Assembly: GCA_964392455.1 (NCBI GenBank)
Contig: CAYMPG010000004.1
Location: forward strand, 24,600-88,599
Length of the DNA stretch: 64,000 bases
From: SFEL01 sp964392455
Lineage (GTDB): Bacteria > Bacillota > Clostridia > Christensenellales > CAG-138
Direction: 5' to 3'
Part shown: piece after piece, positions 50,362 through 59,498 of the stretch
Layout of the letters: the number at the start of each line of letters is the position of its first letter
How positions within the stretch are numbered: the stretch's first letter is position 1
The notes under the pieces: model-generated
Databases searched by the model: none
Seen by the model: only the letters and a program-made list of their open reading frames with translations
Told to the model about the DNA's origin: nothing
Program-made: the position numbers and the translations under genes

Positions 50362-50718
50362 TTATTCCTCCGCAAGCTCCACCGTCACCCTGTTTGGCAG
50401 GCATATTATCCAATTTGACAGGGCGCGGGAAGCGATATTATCAGTGGTCATTTCCCCCTGATGCACGCAGTCCTGATTTTCGCAGGTGGAAAAGCTCATA
50501 TACACGCTGCCGCCCTCTATGGTGATCCGGTTTTCACAACCATCCTGATTTATGGTTATCACCCGGTCTTCATACAGGGGGGCTTCCTCATAAAGCTCCT
50601 CCCCCACATACACCCGCACCATGCTGCCGCCCGGGCGTACAAAAAGCAGCGCCCCGGCTATGCACAGCGCCAGCGCTGCCCCTATGATAAGTATGTCCCT
50701 TTTGCCTGCCAGCTTCAT
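50362..50718 (-). CDS. NusG domain II-containing membrane protein (EetA-like)
   Basis: 118 residues: one N-terminal membrane anchor (about 9-27) and an extracellular NusG-II (DUF1312) domain with the motif STCENQDCVHQGEM holding two cysteines, and the IICLPNRVTVEL end. Family members neighbour Gx-type proteins and ApbE/FMN_bind genes across Firmicutes. A role in extracytoplasmic electron transfer is inferred from that company, not from the sequence. Confidence 0.83.
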   Translation of the reverse strand: MKLAGKRDILIIGAALALCIAGALLFVRPGGSMVRVYVGEELYEEAPLYEDRVITINQDGCENRITIEGGSVYMSFSTCENQDCVHQGEMTTDNIASRALSNWIICLPNRVTVELAEE

Positions 50719-50730
50719 TGGCTGTAAGCC

Positions 50731-51033
50731 TTATTTCTTAACGTACAAAGCAGCCACTATGCCGCTCATAGCCATGCCGCATACGTATGCCAGAAAACGC
50801 ATTTCCACAAATATCATGCGGCCTATCATGTAGCCCAGTATAAAGCCTGCGCCCATAAGCAGCACGTTTCTTGTAAACTTGCTCTTGGCCTTTTTCTTTT
50901 CTTCCTCAGTCATGGGCGCTGCCTGAGGCTTAGCCTGTCCATCCTGAGCGGGCTGAACTGCCTGCCCGGCCAGCTCAGTCTGCTCGGTCTCCGCTGCCTG
51001 TTCTTCCAGCACATCATTCTTTACTTCTTCCAT
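50731..51033 (-). CDS. small membrane protein of unknown function
   Basis: 100 residues. The first ~50 are acidic and Gln/Ala-rich (low complexity), followed by a basic EEEKKKAKSKFTR stretch and two membrane segments (about 58-75 and 80-97). AGGAG precedes the start. It lies 10 bases after murF and 12 bases before the NusG-II gene in the same direction, so it links the wall-synthesis and flavin genes on one transcript. I do not recognise a family. Confidence 0.6.
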   Translation of the reverse strand: MEEVKNDVLEEQAAETEQTELAGQAVQPAQDGQAKPQAAPMTEEEKKKAKSKFTRNVLLMGAGFILGYMIGRMIFVEMRFLAYVCGMAMSGIVAALYVKK

Positions 51034-51043
51034 TGCAGTTCTC

Positions 51044-52405
51044 CTAAAAGTTATTTTTAAGGTATTCCGCCACGGCGTCCAGCCCCATGCTATGGGATGC
51101 CTTTACCAGCACCGTATCGCCGCTGCGGATAATATGGTCAATTTCAGCAAGGAGGGCTTCCCTGTTGGCAAAATGCATTGTCTCCACGCCGCCCTCGGCA
51201 GCTCCCCTGCTTATTTCCCGGGAAAGCTCGCCCACGCTCACCAGCAGCTCTGCGCCCTTTTCGGCCGCATGCCTGCCTACCTGGTAATGATACTCAGGGC
51301 CATTATCCCCAAGCTCCAGCATATCCCCCAGTATCAGCACACGTCTGCCCGAAGCCATGCAGGCTATATCTATAGAGCCCTTCATGGAGGTGGGGCTTGC
51401 ATTGTAGGCATCGCTCAGCAGGGTTATGCCGCTGCATTTTGTTATATCCATTCTGCCGGCAGCAGGGGTATATGCCGCCACGCCCCTTGCTATCTCCTGA
51501 CCATCCATGCCAAGTATAAGGCCCACCGCCATGGCGCACATGGCGTTCATTATCATATGCCGCCCCGGCCCCGGCACCATTAGCCGCAGGGAGCCTCCAT
51601 TGTATACGGCGGTAAACTCGCTGCCCTCAAGGCCACTGCTTACCACATCGCAGGCGTGAATATCATTCTCGGGGCCAAAGCCATAGGTGATGAGCCTGCT
51701 GAGCTTACCACGGAGGGTGCAGAGCTTGTCATCATCGCCGTTCACCACGGCATATCCATCAGGGCCGATGTTTTTGAATATATCGCACTTTTCCCTGAGT
51801 ATGCCATCCCGTGAGCCCAGATACTCTATGTGGGATTCACCTATATTGGTGATGACCCCTATTGTGGGCCGCACTATATCCGCAAGGCTGGCTATCTCAC
51901 CAAAGTGATTTGTGCCCATCTCCACCACTGCTGCGCCGTGATTCTTTCTGAGCCTGAGCAGAGTAAGGGGTACGCCTGTCTGGTTATTCAGGTTGCCCTG
52001 ATTTTTAAGCGTATCAAAGTGCTGGGAAAGCACGCTTGCAATAAGCTCCTTGGTGGTGGTCTTGCCCACGCTTCCAGTGATGCCTACCACCGGTATATCA
52101 AACTCTGCCCGGTACGCCCCCGCTATGCTGCGGAAGGCCTTATCGGTGGAATCCACCATTATTATGGGGCAGGCCCATTCTCCATCCCGATGGGCAAGGG
52201 CGGCTATTGCGCCCTTTTCCATAGCGGAGGGTATAAAGCCATGCCCGTCAAACCGCTCCCCGACTATGGGTACAAACAGGCTGCCGGGCTCCACGGCACG
52301 GCTGTCTATGGTGATGCCCGCTATCCGCTTTTCCAGCATGGCCTCAGGGCCTCTGTATTCTCCGCCAACTATATCGGCTATCTGTTTTAAGGTAAAATCT
52401 ATCAT
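51044..52405 (-). CDS. murF: UDP-MurNAc-tripeptide:D-alanyl-D-alanine ligase
   Basis: Adds D-Ala-D-Ala to the peptidoglycan precursor. 453 residues with three Mur ligase domains: substrate domain 1-95, ATPase domain with the P-loop VVGITGSVGKTTTKELIA near residue 108, and a C-terminal domain from about 320 (DAYNASPTSMKGSID). ATG follows AGGATAGGCC. It directly follows ddl, which makes its dipeptide substrate. Confidence 0.95.
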   Translation of the reverse strand: MIDFTLKQIADIVGGEYRGPEAMLEKRIAGITIDSRAVEPGSLFVPIVGERFDGHGFIPSAMEKGAIAALAHRDGEWACPIIMVDSTDKAFRSIAGAYRAEFDIPVVGITGSVGKTTTKELIASVLSQHFDTLKNQGNLNNQTGVPLTLLRLRKNHGAAVVEMGTNHFGEIASLADIVRPTIGVITNIGESHIEYLGSRDGILREKCDIFKNIGPDGYAVVNGDDDKLCTLRGKLSRLITYGFGPENDIHACDVVSSGLEGSEFTAVYNGGSLRLMVPGPGRHMIMNAMCAMAVGLILGMDGQEIARGVAAYTPAAGRMDITKCSGITLLSDAYNASPTSMKGSIDIACMASGRRVLILGDMLELGDNGPEYHYQVGRHAAEKGAELLVSVGELSREISRGAAEGGVETMHFANREALLAEIDHIIRSGDTVLVKASHSMGLDAVAEYLKNNF

Positions 52406-52415
52406 CCGGCCTATC

Positions 52416-53441
52416 CTAACGGTATTTCCTCATGGACAGCTCTATTATCCTCATGCACAGCTCCTCATAGCCTATGCCTGCCGCCTTTGCCTCCTGGGGC
52501 AGGTGGCTGGTGGGGGTCATGCCGGGCAGAGTATTGGCCTCAAGGCAATACAGCCTTTCTCCATCGTAAAGATAATCCATGCGGGCATACACATCCAGCT
52601 TAAGGCACTTAAAGGCCTCCATGGACAGGCGCTGTATCTCTGCCGTAAGCTCATCGCTTACCTGGGCCGGGCATATCTCTGTAATAAGCCCACTCTGATA
52701 CTTATGGGCATAGTCATAAAAATCCCCCTTGGGTATCACCTCCGCAGGGGGCAGAGCCCCATCGCTCAGCACGCCGCAGGTAAACTCACGGCCATTTATC
52801 ACCCGCTCGATAAGTATCTCATCCTCGCAGGCAAAGGCATCCTTTACGGCCTCCTCAAGCTCATGGGCAGTAAAGGCCTTTTTCACGCCTATGCTGGAGC
52901 CGCCGGAGCAGGGCTTTACTATGCAGGGCAGGGGAAAATCCACCTTTTCGCCCTTATGGAATATCCTGCCCTCGGGAGTGGGTATTCCGTGATTGATAAA
53001 GAGCTGCTTGGTTACGCCCTTATCCATTGCAAGGGCGCTGCCAAAGTAGCCTGCGCCGGTGTATTTTATCTCCATCATGTCAAACATGGCCTGTATCATG
53101 CCGTTTTCACCCGGCTCGCCATGCATGGCCATGAATACTATATCTGCCGCCCGGCACAGCTCTATCACATTTGGCCCTATGCCGCCCAGCCCGCCTGCCG
53201 GCCCTGAGGCCCGTATGGCTGCAAGGTCAGGCGCAGCGCACTTTACGCTGTATGGCTCAAGGAGGGTCTTATCTGCAAAGTATGCCTGAATATCCTCCGG
53301 CATCTTCTCAAGCCCGTAAAACAGATCTATAAGCACCGCATCCTGCCCACAGGATCTGAGGGCATTGCATACCATGGTGCCTGTGGAGATGGAAACATCC
53401 CGCTCCGGGCTGAGCCCTCCCGCCAGTACAACTATTTTCAT
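52416..53441 (-). CDS. ddl: D-alanine--D-alanine ligase
   Basis: Makes the D-Ala-D-Ala dipeptide of peptidoglycan. 341 residues from the ATG at 53441 (AAGGATG upstream). ATP-grasp fold: N-terminal VVLAGGLSPERDVSISTG, MHGEPGENG loop, the PCIVKPCSGGSSIGV lysine/glycine region and the C-terminal YCLEANTLPGMTPTSHLPQEA metal-binding block. The D-Ala-D-Lac versus D-Ala-D-Ala choice was not assigned. Forms a unit with murF. Confidence 0.94.
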   Translation of the reverse strand: MKIVVLAGGLSPERDVSISTGTMVCNALRSCGQDAVLIDLFYGLEKMPEDIQAYFADKTLLEPYSVKCAAPDLAAIRASGPAGGLGGIGPNVIELCRAADIVFMAMHGEPGENGMIQAMFDMMEIKYTGAGYFGSALAMDKGVTKQLFINHGIPTPEGRIFHKGEKVDFPLPCIVKPCSGGSSIGVKKAFTAHELEEAVKDAFACEDEILIERVINGREFTCGVLSDGALPPAEVIPKGDFYDYAHKYQSGLITEICPAQVSDELTAEIQRLSMEAFKCLKLDVYARMDYLYDGERLYCLEANTLPGMTPTSHLPQEAKAAGIGYEELCMRIIELSMRKYR

Positions 53442-53571
53442 ATACGTCATCCTTCCTGGGTGTTTATCTTATTTTAATATATCATATGTGGAGCCGCCGG
53501 GAAACATATCCTGCCGCCGCTCCTGCCCCATTTTGCAGCATTTGCCTTAAATACAGCAGCTTTTACATTGC

Positions 53572-54606
53572 CTACAGGGCCATTATATCCGCCGCCAGCT
53601 CCGCCACATCGCCGGGAACAGTTGCCCAGCTTGTGCAGAAGCGCACCACCGTGTGCTCCTCATCGTGGGGGCCATTATTGGAAAAGACGTATTTTTTGCC
53701 CAGCTTTTCCACTACGTCATTTGGCAGTATGACAAATACCTGATTTGTCCTGCTCTCCACCAGCAGCCTGTATCCCTTTGCCAAAAGGGCGCTGCGTATA
53801 TCATCCGCAAGCCTGTCCGCATGCTCCGCCAGCTTAAAATAGGCCCCGTCACGGAACAGCTCTATAAACTGTATTCCCAGCAGCCTGCCCTTTGCCAGCA
53901 TACCGCCCTTCTGCTTTATCAGGTAGCGGAAATCCTTCTTAAGGGCTTCGTTGCGTATCACAAGGGCCTCGCCCATAAGGGTGCCCTGCTTTGTGCCCCC
54001 TATATAAAATGCATCGCACACATTATACAGGAAGGGCAGGTCAATATCATTGCCCTCTGCGGCCATACCATAGCCCAGCCTTGCCCCGTCAACATACAGC
54101 AGCAGGCCGTACTTATCGCATACCTTTCTCAGCTCCTCCAGCTCCCGCCGGGAATATACATTGCCAAGCTCAGTTGGGGTGGATATATATACCATGCCCG
54201 GCTGCACCATATGCTCAAAGGCCTCATCTGAAAAATGGGCATGGCAGAGGCTGTCCACCATATTGGCATTGATGCGGCCGTCCTCGGTGGCTATGGTAAG
54301 CACCTTGTGGCCGGTAGCCTCTATTGAGCCTGTCTCATGCACGCTTACATGGCCCGAATCTGCCGAAATCACTCCCTGATGGGGCCTGAGAGCTGCGGAG
54401 ATAACGGTAAGGTTGGTCTGGGTGCCGCCCACGAGAAGATGCACGGCAGCATCCGGCGCACAGCAGAGGCTACGGATGATTTTCCGGGCCTCCTCGCAGT
54501 ACTCATCCTCACCATAACCTATGCTCTGGCACATATTGGTCTCGCTCATCCTGCTGAGGATGGGAGGATAAGCGCCCTCGTTATAGTCACAGTTAAAGTA
54601 CTTCAT
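53572..54606 (-). CDS. low-specificity threonine aldolase-type PLP enzyme
   Basis: 344 residues, fold type I. PLP lysine K206 in IGGTKQGTLMGEA, the cofactor Asp in VDGARLGYGM, and the N-terminal YNEGAYPPILSRM and VGGTQTNLTV blocks fit the beta-eliminating lyase/threonine aldolase family. It would cleave threonine or a similar beta-hydroxy amino acid to glycine and an aldehyde. It follows pfkA by 14 bases. Related enzymes act on other beta-hydroxy amino acids, so substrate is provisional. Confidence 0.85.
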   Translation of the reverse strand: MKYFNCDYNEGAYPPILSRMSETNMCQSIGYGEDEYCEEARKIIRSLCCAPDAAVHLLVGGTQTNLTVISAALRPHQGVISADSGHVSVHETGSIEATGHKVLTIATEDGRINANMVDSLCHAHFSDEAFEHMVQPGMVYISTPTELGNVYSRRELEELRKVCDKYGLLLYVDGARLGYGMAAEGNDIDLPFLYNVCDAFYIGGTKQGTLMGEALVIRNEALKKDFRYLIKQKGGMLAKGRLLGIQFIELFRDGAYFKLAEHADRLADDIRSALLAKGYRLLVESRTNQVFVILPNDVVEKLGKKYVFSNNGPHDEEHTVVRFCTSWATVPGDVAELAADIMAL

Positions 54607-54620
54607 GCCTAAAGCCCCTA

Positions 54621-55595
54621 TCAGATATATATCTTATTCAGCTCCCCGTGAAGGCCATAGAGCTTCTGGTCAAAACAGTCATTGCCGCCGGAGGCCTCGC
54701 ATATATCCACATCTATTATGTGATTATCCCTTATACCCACGGCACGGTTGCTCATGCCCTCATTGATGAGCTCCACAGCCCTTGCGCCAAGGCGGGTGGC
54801 CAGCATCCTGTCTGATGCGGAGGGAGATCCGCCGCGCTGTATGTAGCTGAGTACCACGGGCTTTATATCCACATCGGTGGTTTCCCTTACGAACTTTGCA
54901 AAATCCTCTGCACGGCCTGCGCCCTCGGCTATTACCACGAGGCTTGTATACCGGCCAAGAAGCCTGTTTTGCACAAGCTGGGCTGCAGCCTCCTCCCAGG
55001 GCCTGGGGCTCTCGGGAATAAGCACAATATCGGCAGGCCCGGTCATAGCTGCCCAGAGGGCGATATCGCCGCAGGCCCTGCCCATTACCTCTACCACCGC
55101 CACCCGGTCATGGGAGCGCATGGTGTCCTTTATCTTTTCCAGCTCGCTTATTACGTTATTTACCGCCGTATCAAAGCCGATGGTAAAATCGGTATAGCCC
55201 ATATCGTTATCTATGGTGCCGGGTATGCCCATCACGTTTACGCCGCGCTTTGCAAGGGCTTCAGCCCCCTTAAAGCTGCCATCTCCCCCTATTACCACAA
55301 GGGAATCCATCTCATAGGCTTCCATGAGCTTTACGGCCTTTTCCTGGCCCTCGGCGGTCTTAAATACCTCTGAGCGGGCAGTACGCAGTATTGTGCCGCC
55401 CCGCTGTATTATTCCATGAACATCTGCGGACTGCATTTGCTTTACGCTGCCATTCATCAGCCCCTCATAGCCATGATATACGCCCAGCATCACATTGCCC
55501 ATGCTGAGCCCACGCCTTACCACCGCCCTTATGGCGGCATTCATGCCGGGAGTATCTCCACCGCTGGTCAAAACGCCTATTCTATGCACTGCCAT
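54621..55595 (-). CDS. pfkA: ATP-dependent 6-phosphofructokinase
   Basis: Commits fructose-6-phosphate to glycolysis. 324 residues. The GGDGSFKGA motif has Gly at the position that marks ATP rather than pyrophosphate as donor. Also present are LTSGGDTPGMNAAIR, GIPGTIDNDMGYTD with the catalytic Asp, and VEVMGRACGD. CTGGAGG precedes the start. First gene of the pfkA-aldolase unit. Confidence 0.96.
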   Translation of the reverse strand: MAVHRIGVLTSGGDTPGMNAAIRAVVRRGLSMGNVMLGVYHGYEGLMNGSVKQMQSADVHGIIQRGGTILRTARSEVFKTAEGQEKAVKLMEAYEMDSLVVIGGDGSFKGAEALAKRGVNVMGIPGTIDNDMGYTDFTIGFDTAVNNVISELEKIKDTMRSHDRVAVVEVMGRACGDIALWAAMTGPADIVLIPESPRPWEEAAAQLVQNRLLGRYTSLVVIAEGAGRAEDFAKFVRETTDVDIKPVVLSYIQRGGSPSASDRMLATRLGARAVELINEGMSNRAVGIRDNHIIDVDICEASGGNDCFDQKLYGLHGELNKIYI

Positions 55596-55783
55596 TGCAC
55601 AAACCTCCAGAATATAAAACTATTATTGGGCAGAAAAACTTTGCCCTGATATAACATATTTATCTGATTATATTATACTATCAGGATGAGCTGTTGGCAA
55701 TGTAAAGTGCTATTGCAAAAGCAGATGTATTCATGTAAACTGTTATGGCTGCAAAATGATACTTACATAATAAAGGAGCGCAT

Positions 55784-57214
55784 ATGCTTAAAAAATACCT
55801 TGGCGACATCAGTTTCTGGCGCACTGCGCTGACCCTGGGCATACCCATCGCCCTGCAAAACCTTCTCACCAGCTCCTTCATACTGGTGGATACCCTTATG
55901 GTGGGCCAGCTTGGGGATATTTCACTTTCCGCCGTGGGCATGGCAGGCCAGTTTGGCTGGTTTTTAAATATGATAGTATTCGGCATAAGCTCAGGCGCTG
56001 CCGTATTCATAGCCCAGTACTGGGGCGCAGGCGATACAAAGGGCATACGCCGCACCTACGGCATGGCGCTGGTATCGGTGCTGGTGGTATGCTCCCTGTT
56101 CTGCGCTGTGGCAGGGCTTTTCCCGGAATTTGTAATCAAGATATTCAACAGGGAGCCTGCGGTAGTTGAGGCAGGCGTAGAATACCTCAGGGTGGCCTGC
56201 TGGTCGTACATTGCCACAGGCATAAGCCTGGTTCTTTCCGTGGTGCTGCGCTCCACCGAGCAGGTGAAGCTGCCCATGTACGTTTCCCTGCTCACCACCA
56301 TACTCAATGCCTTCATGGATTACGGGCTGATATTCGGCGCCTTCGGCATGCCTGAGCTGGGCATAAAGGGCGCCGCCCTGGCCACGGTCATCTCATCCTG
56401 GGCAGGCCCCGTTATTACCTATATCATATCCGCATTCCAGAAGAACTTCCTCATCTCCCCCCTGAAGGAGATGTTCAGCTTTGGCAATGGCTTTGCCATG
56501 CACTTTTTACGCAAGGCCATGCCGGTCATTACCAATGAAACCTTCTGGGGCCTTGGGACGCTGCTGTTCAGCGTAATATTTGCCAACATGGGCTATCAGA
56601 ATTACGCCGCCCTTACAATATTCCGCACCTTTGAAAACTTTGCCTTCGTATTCTTCATCGGCCTGTGCAATGCGTGCAGCATAATGATAGGCAAGGACAT
56701 CGGCGCAGGAAATATAGACGAGGCCGTGGAAAATGCCAAGCGCTTCAATATTGCAATGTTTCTTGCTTCAATATTCATAGGCGCTATTATCGCCCTTTCC
56801 CGCAATCAGCTTGCCAGCATATTTAACCTGAGCGGCACCATCACCCCCGAGACCCTTGCCACCACCGGCATACTCATGCTCATATACGGCATTGAGCTGC
56901 CCGTACGCAATATACCCTATATTCAGATAGTGGGCACCTTCCGCCCCGGCGGAGACACTGCCGTGGGAGTGCGGCTGGATCTGTTTTCCCTGTGGCTGCT
57001 GTCCGTACCTGCCACAGCCCTTGCGGCCTTCGTTATAAAGCTGCCCTTCCCCGTGGTATTTGCAATAATGTACATTGCAGAGGATTACGTTAAGAGCTTC
57101 CTGTGCCTGCGCCACTTCTTCACCTATAAGTGGCTGCGCCCTGTAACTGAGCAGGGCAAGGCCGGGCTGGAGCAGTTCTGGCAGAACCGCCTTGAAAAGC
57201 AGCAGAAAGCATAA
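55784..57214 (+). CDS. MATE family efflux transporter (second copy)
   Basis: 476 residues with twelve membrane segments. MATE hallmarks: LTLGIPIALQNLLTSSFILVDTLMVGQLGD in the first repeat and a matching second repeat from about residue 240. It is not closely similar to the pump at 46693-48069. AAAGGAG precedes the start. Substrate unknown. It stands alone, divergent from pfkA. Confidence 0.92.
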   Translation: MLKKYLGDISFWRTALTLGIPIALQNLLTSSFILVDTLMVGQLGDISLSAVGMAGQFGWFLNMIVFGISSGAAVFIAQYWGAGDTKGIRRTYGMALVSVLVVCSLFCAVAGLFPEFVIKIFNREPAVVEAGVEYLRVACWSYIATGISLVLSVVLRSTEQVKLPMYVSLLTTILNAFMDYGLIFGAFGMPELGIKGAALATVISSWAGPVITYIISAFQKNFLISPLKEMFSFGNGFAMHFLRKAMPVITNETFWGLGTLLFSVIFANMGYQNYAALTIFRTFENFAFVFFIGLCNACSIMIGKDIGAGNIDEAVENAKRFNIAMFLASIFIGAIIALSRNQLASIFNLSGTITPETLATTGILMLIYGIELPVRNIPYIQIVGTFRPGGDTAVGVRLDLFSLWLLSVPATALAAFVIKLPFPVVFAIMYIAEDYVKSFLCLRHFFTYKWLRPVTEQGKAGLEQFWQNRLEKQQKA

Positions 57215-57236
57215 AACGGCATACACCAAATGCAAT

Positions 57237-57269
57237 AAAAGCCATGCATCTATTGATGCATGGCTTTTT
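57237..57269. terminator. bidirectional terminator
   Basis: AAAAGCCATGCATC and GATGCATGGCTTTT arms with loop TATT, between the convergent MATE and nrdD genes. Confidence 0.92.
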
Positions 57270-57286
57270 GCTTTGTTTGGTTTGTA

Positions 57287-59347
57287 TTATACCTTATAGG
57301 CCACCCTGTCCTTAAATTCCTGCAGCTTGCCCTCGTTCCAGTGGTCTGTGGGGCGATAATAGCCGGTTATGCGGCTGAATACCTCTGTCTTTTCCCCGCA
57401 GGTGGGGCAGGTGGGGCTATCGCCCTCCACATAGCCGCAATTCGGGCAGATGGAATAGGTAGGGGTAAGGGTATAGTAGGGCAGCCGGTAGCCTGTGGAT
57501 ATGGCACGAACTATTTCTGCGGCCCGCTGCCAATCCGGCAGCTGCTTATCCGTATACACATGGAACACTGTGCCTGAGGTGTACATGGTCTGCAGCTCAT
57601 CCTGAGCATCCAGCGCCTCGGTAAGGTCATCGGTAAAGTCCACAGGCATATTGGTGCTGTTGGTATAGTACGGAGTGCCGCTGTGGGAGGCGCTGACAAT
57701 GCCGGGATACCGTGCGGCATCCTCCCTTGCAAGGCGGTAGGCTGTGGATTCTGCGGGGGTAGCTTCAAGATTGTACAGCGCACCTGTACGGAGCTGATAC
57801 AGCCTGAGCCTATCCAGCATATGCCTCAGCACATCCCGTGCAAAGCGCTGGGTGCGTACATCTGCAAGGCCTGCCCTGAGCCACCGGGCATTTAGCCCCG
57901 CCTCATTCATGCCCACTATGCCAATGGTGGAAAAATGATTATCGAAGGAGCCTATGTACCGCTTTGTATAGGGATACATACCCTCATTCATCAGCTTATT
58001 AACTATGCTGCGCTTTATTTCAAGGGAGCGGGAGGCAATATCCATGAGCCTGTCCAGCCGGGCATAGAAATCATCCTCATTTTCAGAAAGGTATGCAAGC
58101 CTTGGCAGGTTAAGGGTAACTGCGCCCACTGAGCCGCTGTTTTCCCCGCAGCCAAAGAAGCCGCCTCCCCTGCGCCTGAGCTCCATTGGGCCGGAGGATG
58201 GATGCAGCATATCCCTCACCTCGGTCTTGCTGCGGCCGCTGCTTATGTAGTTTGCAAAATACGGCGTGCCGTACTTGGCAGCCATGCCGAAAAGCAGCCG
58301 GTTATTGGGAGTATCTGACCAGTCAAAGTCAGGATCTATGGCATAGGTGGGTATGGGATAGGAAAGGCCGCTGCCATTGGAATCCCCATCCCGCATTACC
58401 TCCATGAAGGCACGGTTTATCATATCCATTTCCGCCTGGCAATCCCCATAGGTAAACTCCACAGGCTCGCCGCCCACTATCGGATGCTCATCATAAAGGT
58501 CCTCAGGCACGCTCCAATCCATGGTAATATTGCTGAAGGGAGCCTGGGTGCCCCAGCGGCTGGGGGTATTCACGCCAAAGACAAATGTCTCCATGCAGTT
58601 TTTCACTTCCCTATAGGAAAGGCTGTCCACCTTTACAAAGGGCGCAAGGTATGTATCAAAGGAGCAGAAGGACTGGGCGCCTGCCCACTCATTCTGCATT
58701 ACGCCAAGGAAGTTTATCATTTGGTTGCAGAGGGAATAAAGGTGCTTTGGCGGCTTTGAGTCTATCTTGCCCATTACGCCGCCCAGCCCCTCGGCTATAA
58801 GCTGCTTTAAAGACCAGCCCGCACAGTAGCCGGTAAGCATGGTAAGGTCATGCAGGTGCATATCGCCATTGCGGTGTGCAGATGAGATCTCCCCATCGTA
58901 TATTTCAGAAAGCCAGTAATTGGCAGTGATCGCCCCGCTGTTTGACAGGATAAGCCCGCCCACCGAATAGGAGGCCGTGGCATTTTCCTTCATATTGAGG
59001 GCCTTTGCCCGCACGTAGTTGTTTACCGTTTCCTTATAATCCAGTATGGTGGATTTAAGGTTTCTCATTTTTTCCCGCTCCCGGCGGTACAGAATATAGG
59101 CCTTTGCCACATCCGGGTGCCCGGCCTGTATCAGCACCTGCTCGGCGCTGTCCTGAATATCCTCCACGGTGATAAGGTCATTTTTAATCTTGTCGCCAAA
59201 GTCCGCAGTGACCTTGAGGGCAAGAAAATCTATATCATTGCGGTCATATTCCTTATCCATGGCCTCAAAGGCCTTGGCAATGGCCCCGCTGATTTTGTTG
59301 ATGTCAAATTCCGTTACGGTGTTATCCCGCTTTAATACCTTGTACAT
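57287..59347 (-). CDS. nrdD: anaerobic ribonucleoside-triphosphate reductase
   Basis: Oxygen-sensitive glycyl-radical enzyme that makes dNTPs. 686 residues from the ATG at 59347, with GGGAGG upstream. An ATP-cone regulatory domain spans about 1-90. Near the C-terminus are the zinc cysteines CPNCGYVEGDSPTCPTC and the glycyl-radical site RITGYYRP (Gly662). Its activase gene nrdG, often adjacent, is not next to it here. Two NrdR-like boxes stand upstream. Confidence 0.96.
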   Translation of the reverse strand: MYKVLKRDNTVTEFDINKISGAIAKAFEAMDKEYDRNDIDFLALKVTADFGDKIKNDLITVEDIQDSAEQVLIQAGHPDVAKAYILYRREREKMRNLKSTILDYKETVNNYVRAKALNMKENATASYSVGGLILSNSGAITANYWLSEIYDGEISSAHRNGDMHLHDLTMLTGYCAGWSLKQLIAEGLGGVMGKIDSKPPKHLYSLCNQMINFLGVMQNEWAGAQSFCSFDTYLAPFVKVDSLSYREVKNCMETFVFGVNTPSRWGTQAPFSNITMDWSVPEDLYDEHPIVGGEPVEFTYGDCQAEMDMINRAFMEVMRDGDSNGSGLSYPIPTYAIDPDFDWSDTPNNRLLFGMAAKYGTPYFANYISSGRSKTEVRDMLHPSSGPMELRRRGGGFFGCGENSGSVGAVTLNLPRLAYLSENEDDFYARLDRLMDIASRSLEIKRSIVNKLMNEGMYPYTKRYIGSFDNHFSTIGIVGMNEAGLNARWLRAGLADVRTQRFARDVLRHMLDRLRLYQLRTGALYNLEATPAESTAYRLAREDAARYPGIVSASHSGTPYYTNSTNMPVDFTDDLTEALDAQDELQTMYTSGTVFHVYTDKQLPDWQRAAEIVRAISTGYRLPYYTLTPTYSICPNCGYVEGDSPTCPTCGEKTEVFSRITGYYRPTDHWNEGKLQEFKDRVAYKV

Positions 59348-59380
59348 GAGCAGCCTCCCAGTATTTCCGTCGATTATAAT

Positions 59381-59429
59381 ATACAATATTTCGTATACCC
59401 TTTTCAAGGCATAATACCATATATTGTTG
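59381..59429. promoter_or_regulatory. pair of NrdR-like boxes upstream of nrdD
   Basis: 16-bp sites at 59381-59396 and 59414-59429 each match about 12 of 16 positions of the NrdR palindrome ACACWATATATWGTGT; centres are 33 bp apart. On the minus strand TTGAAA and TATATT (18-bp spacer) overlap the proximal box, the usual layout for repression. Confidence 0.65.
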
Positions 59430-59483
59430 TTATATCACGGGGCCATGTTTCAGGCGAGGGCTGCTTTATTTTGGGGCTGTATG

Positions 59484-59492
59484 TGGTATAAT
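59484..59492 (+). promoter_or_regulatory. extended -10 promoter with the start codon at the predicted +1
   Basis: TGGTATAAT with TATAAT at 59487-59492; six bases follow before the ATG at 59499. Confidence 0.6.
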
Positions 59493-59498
59493 CCTGAT

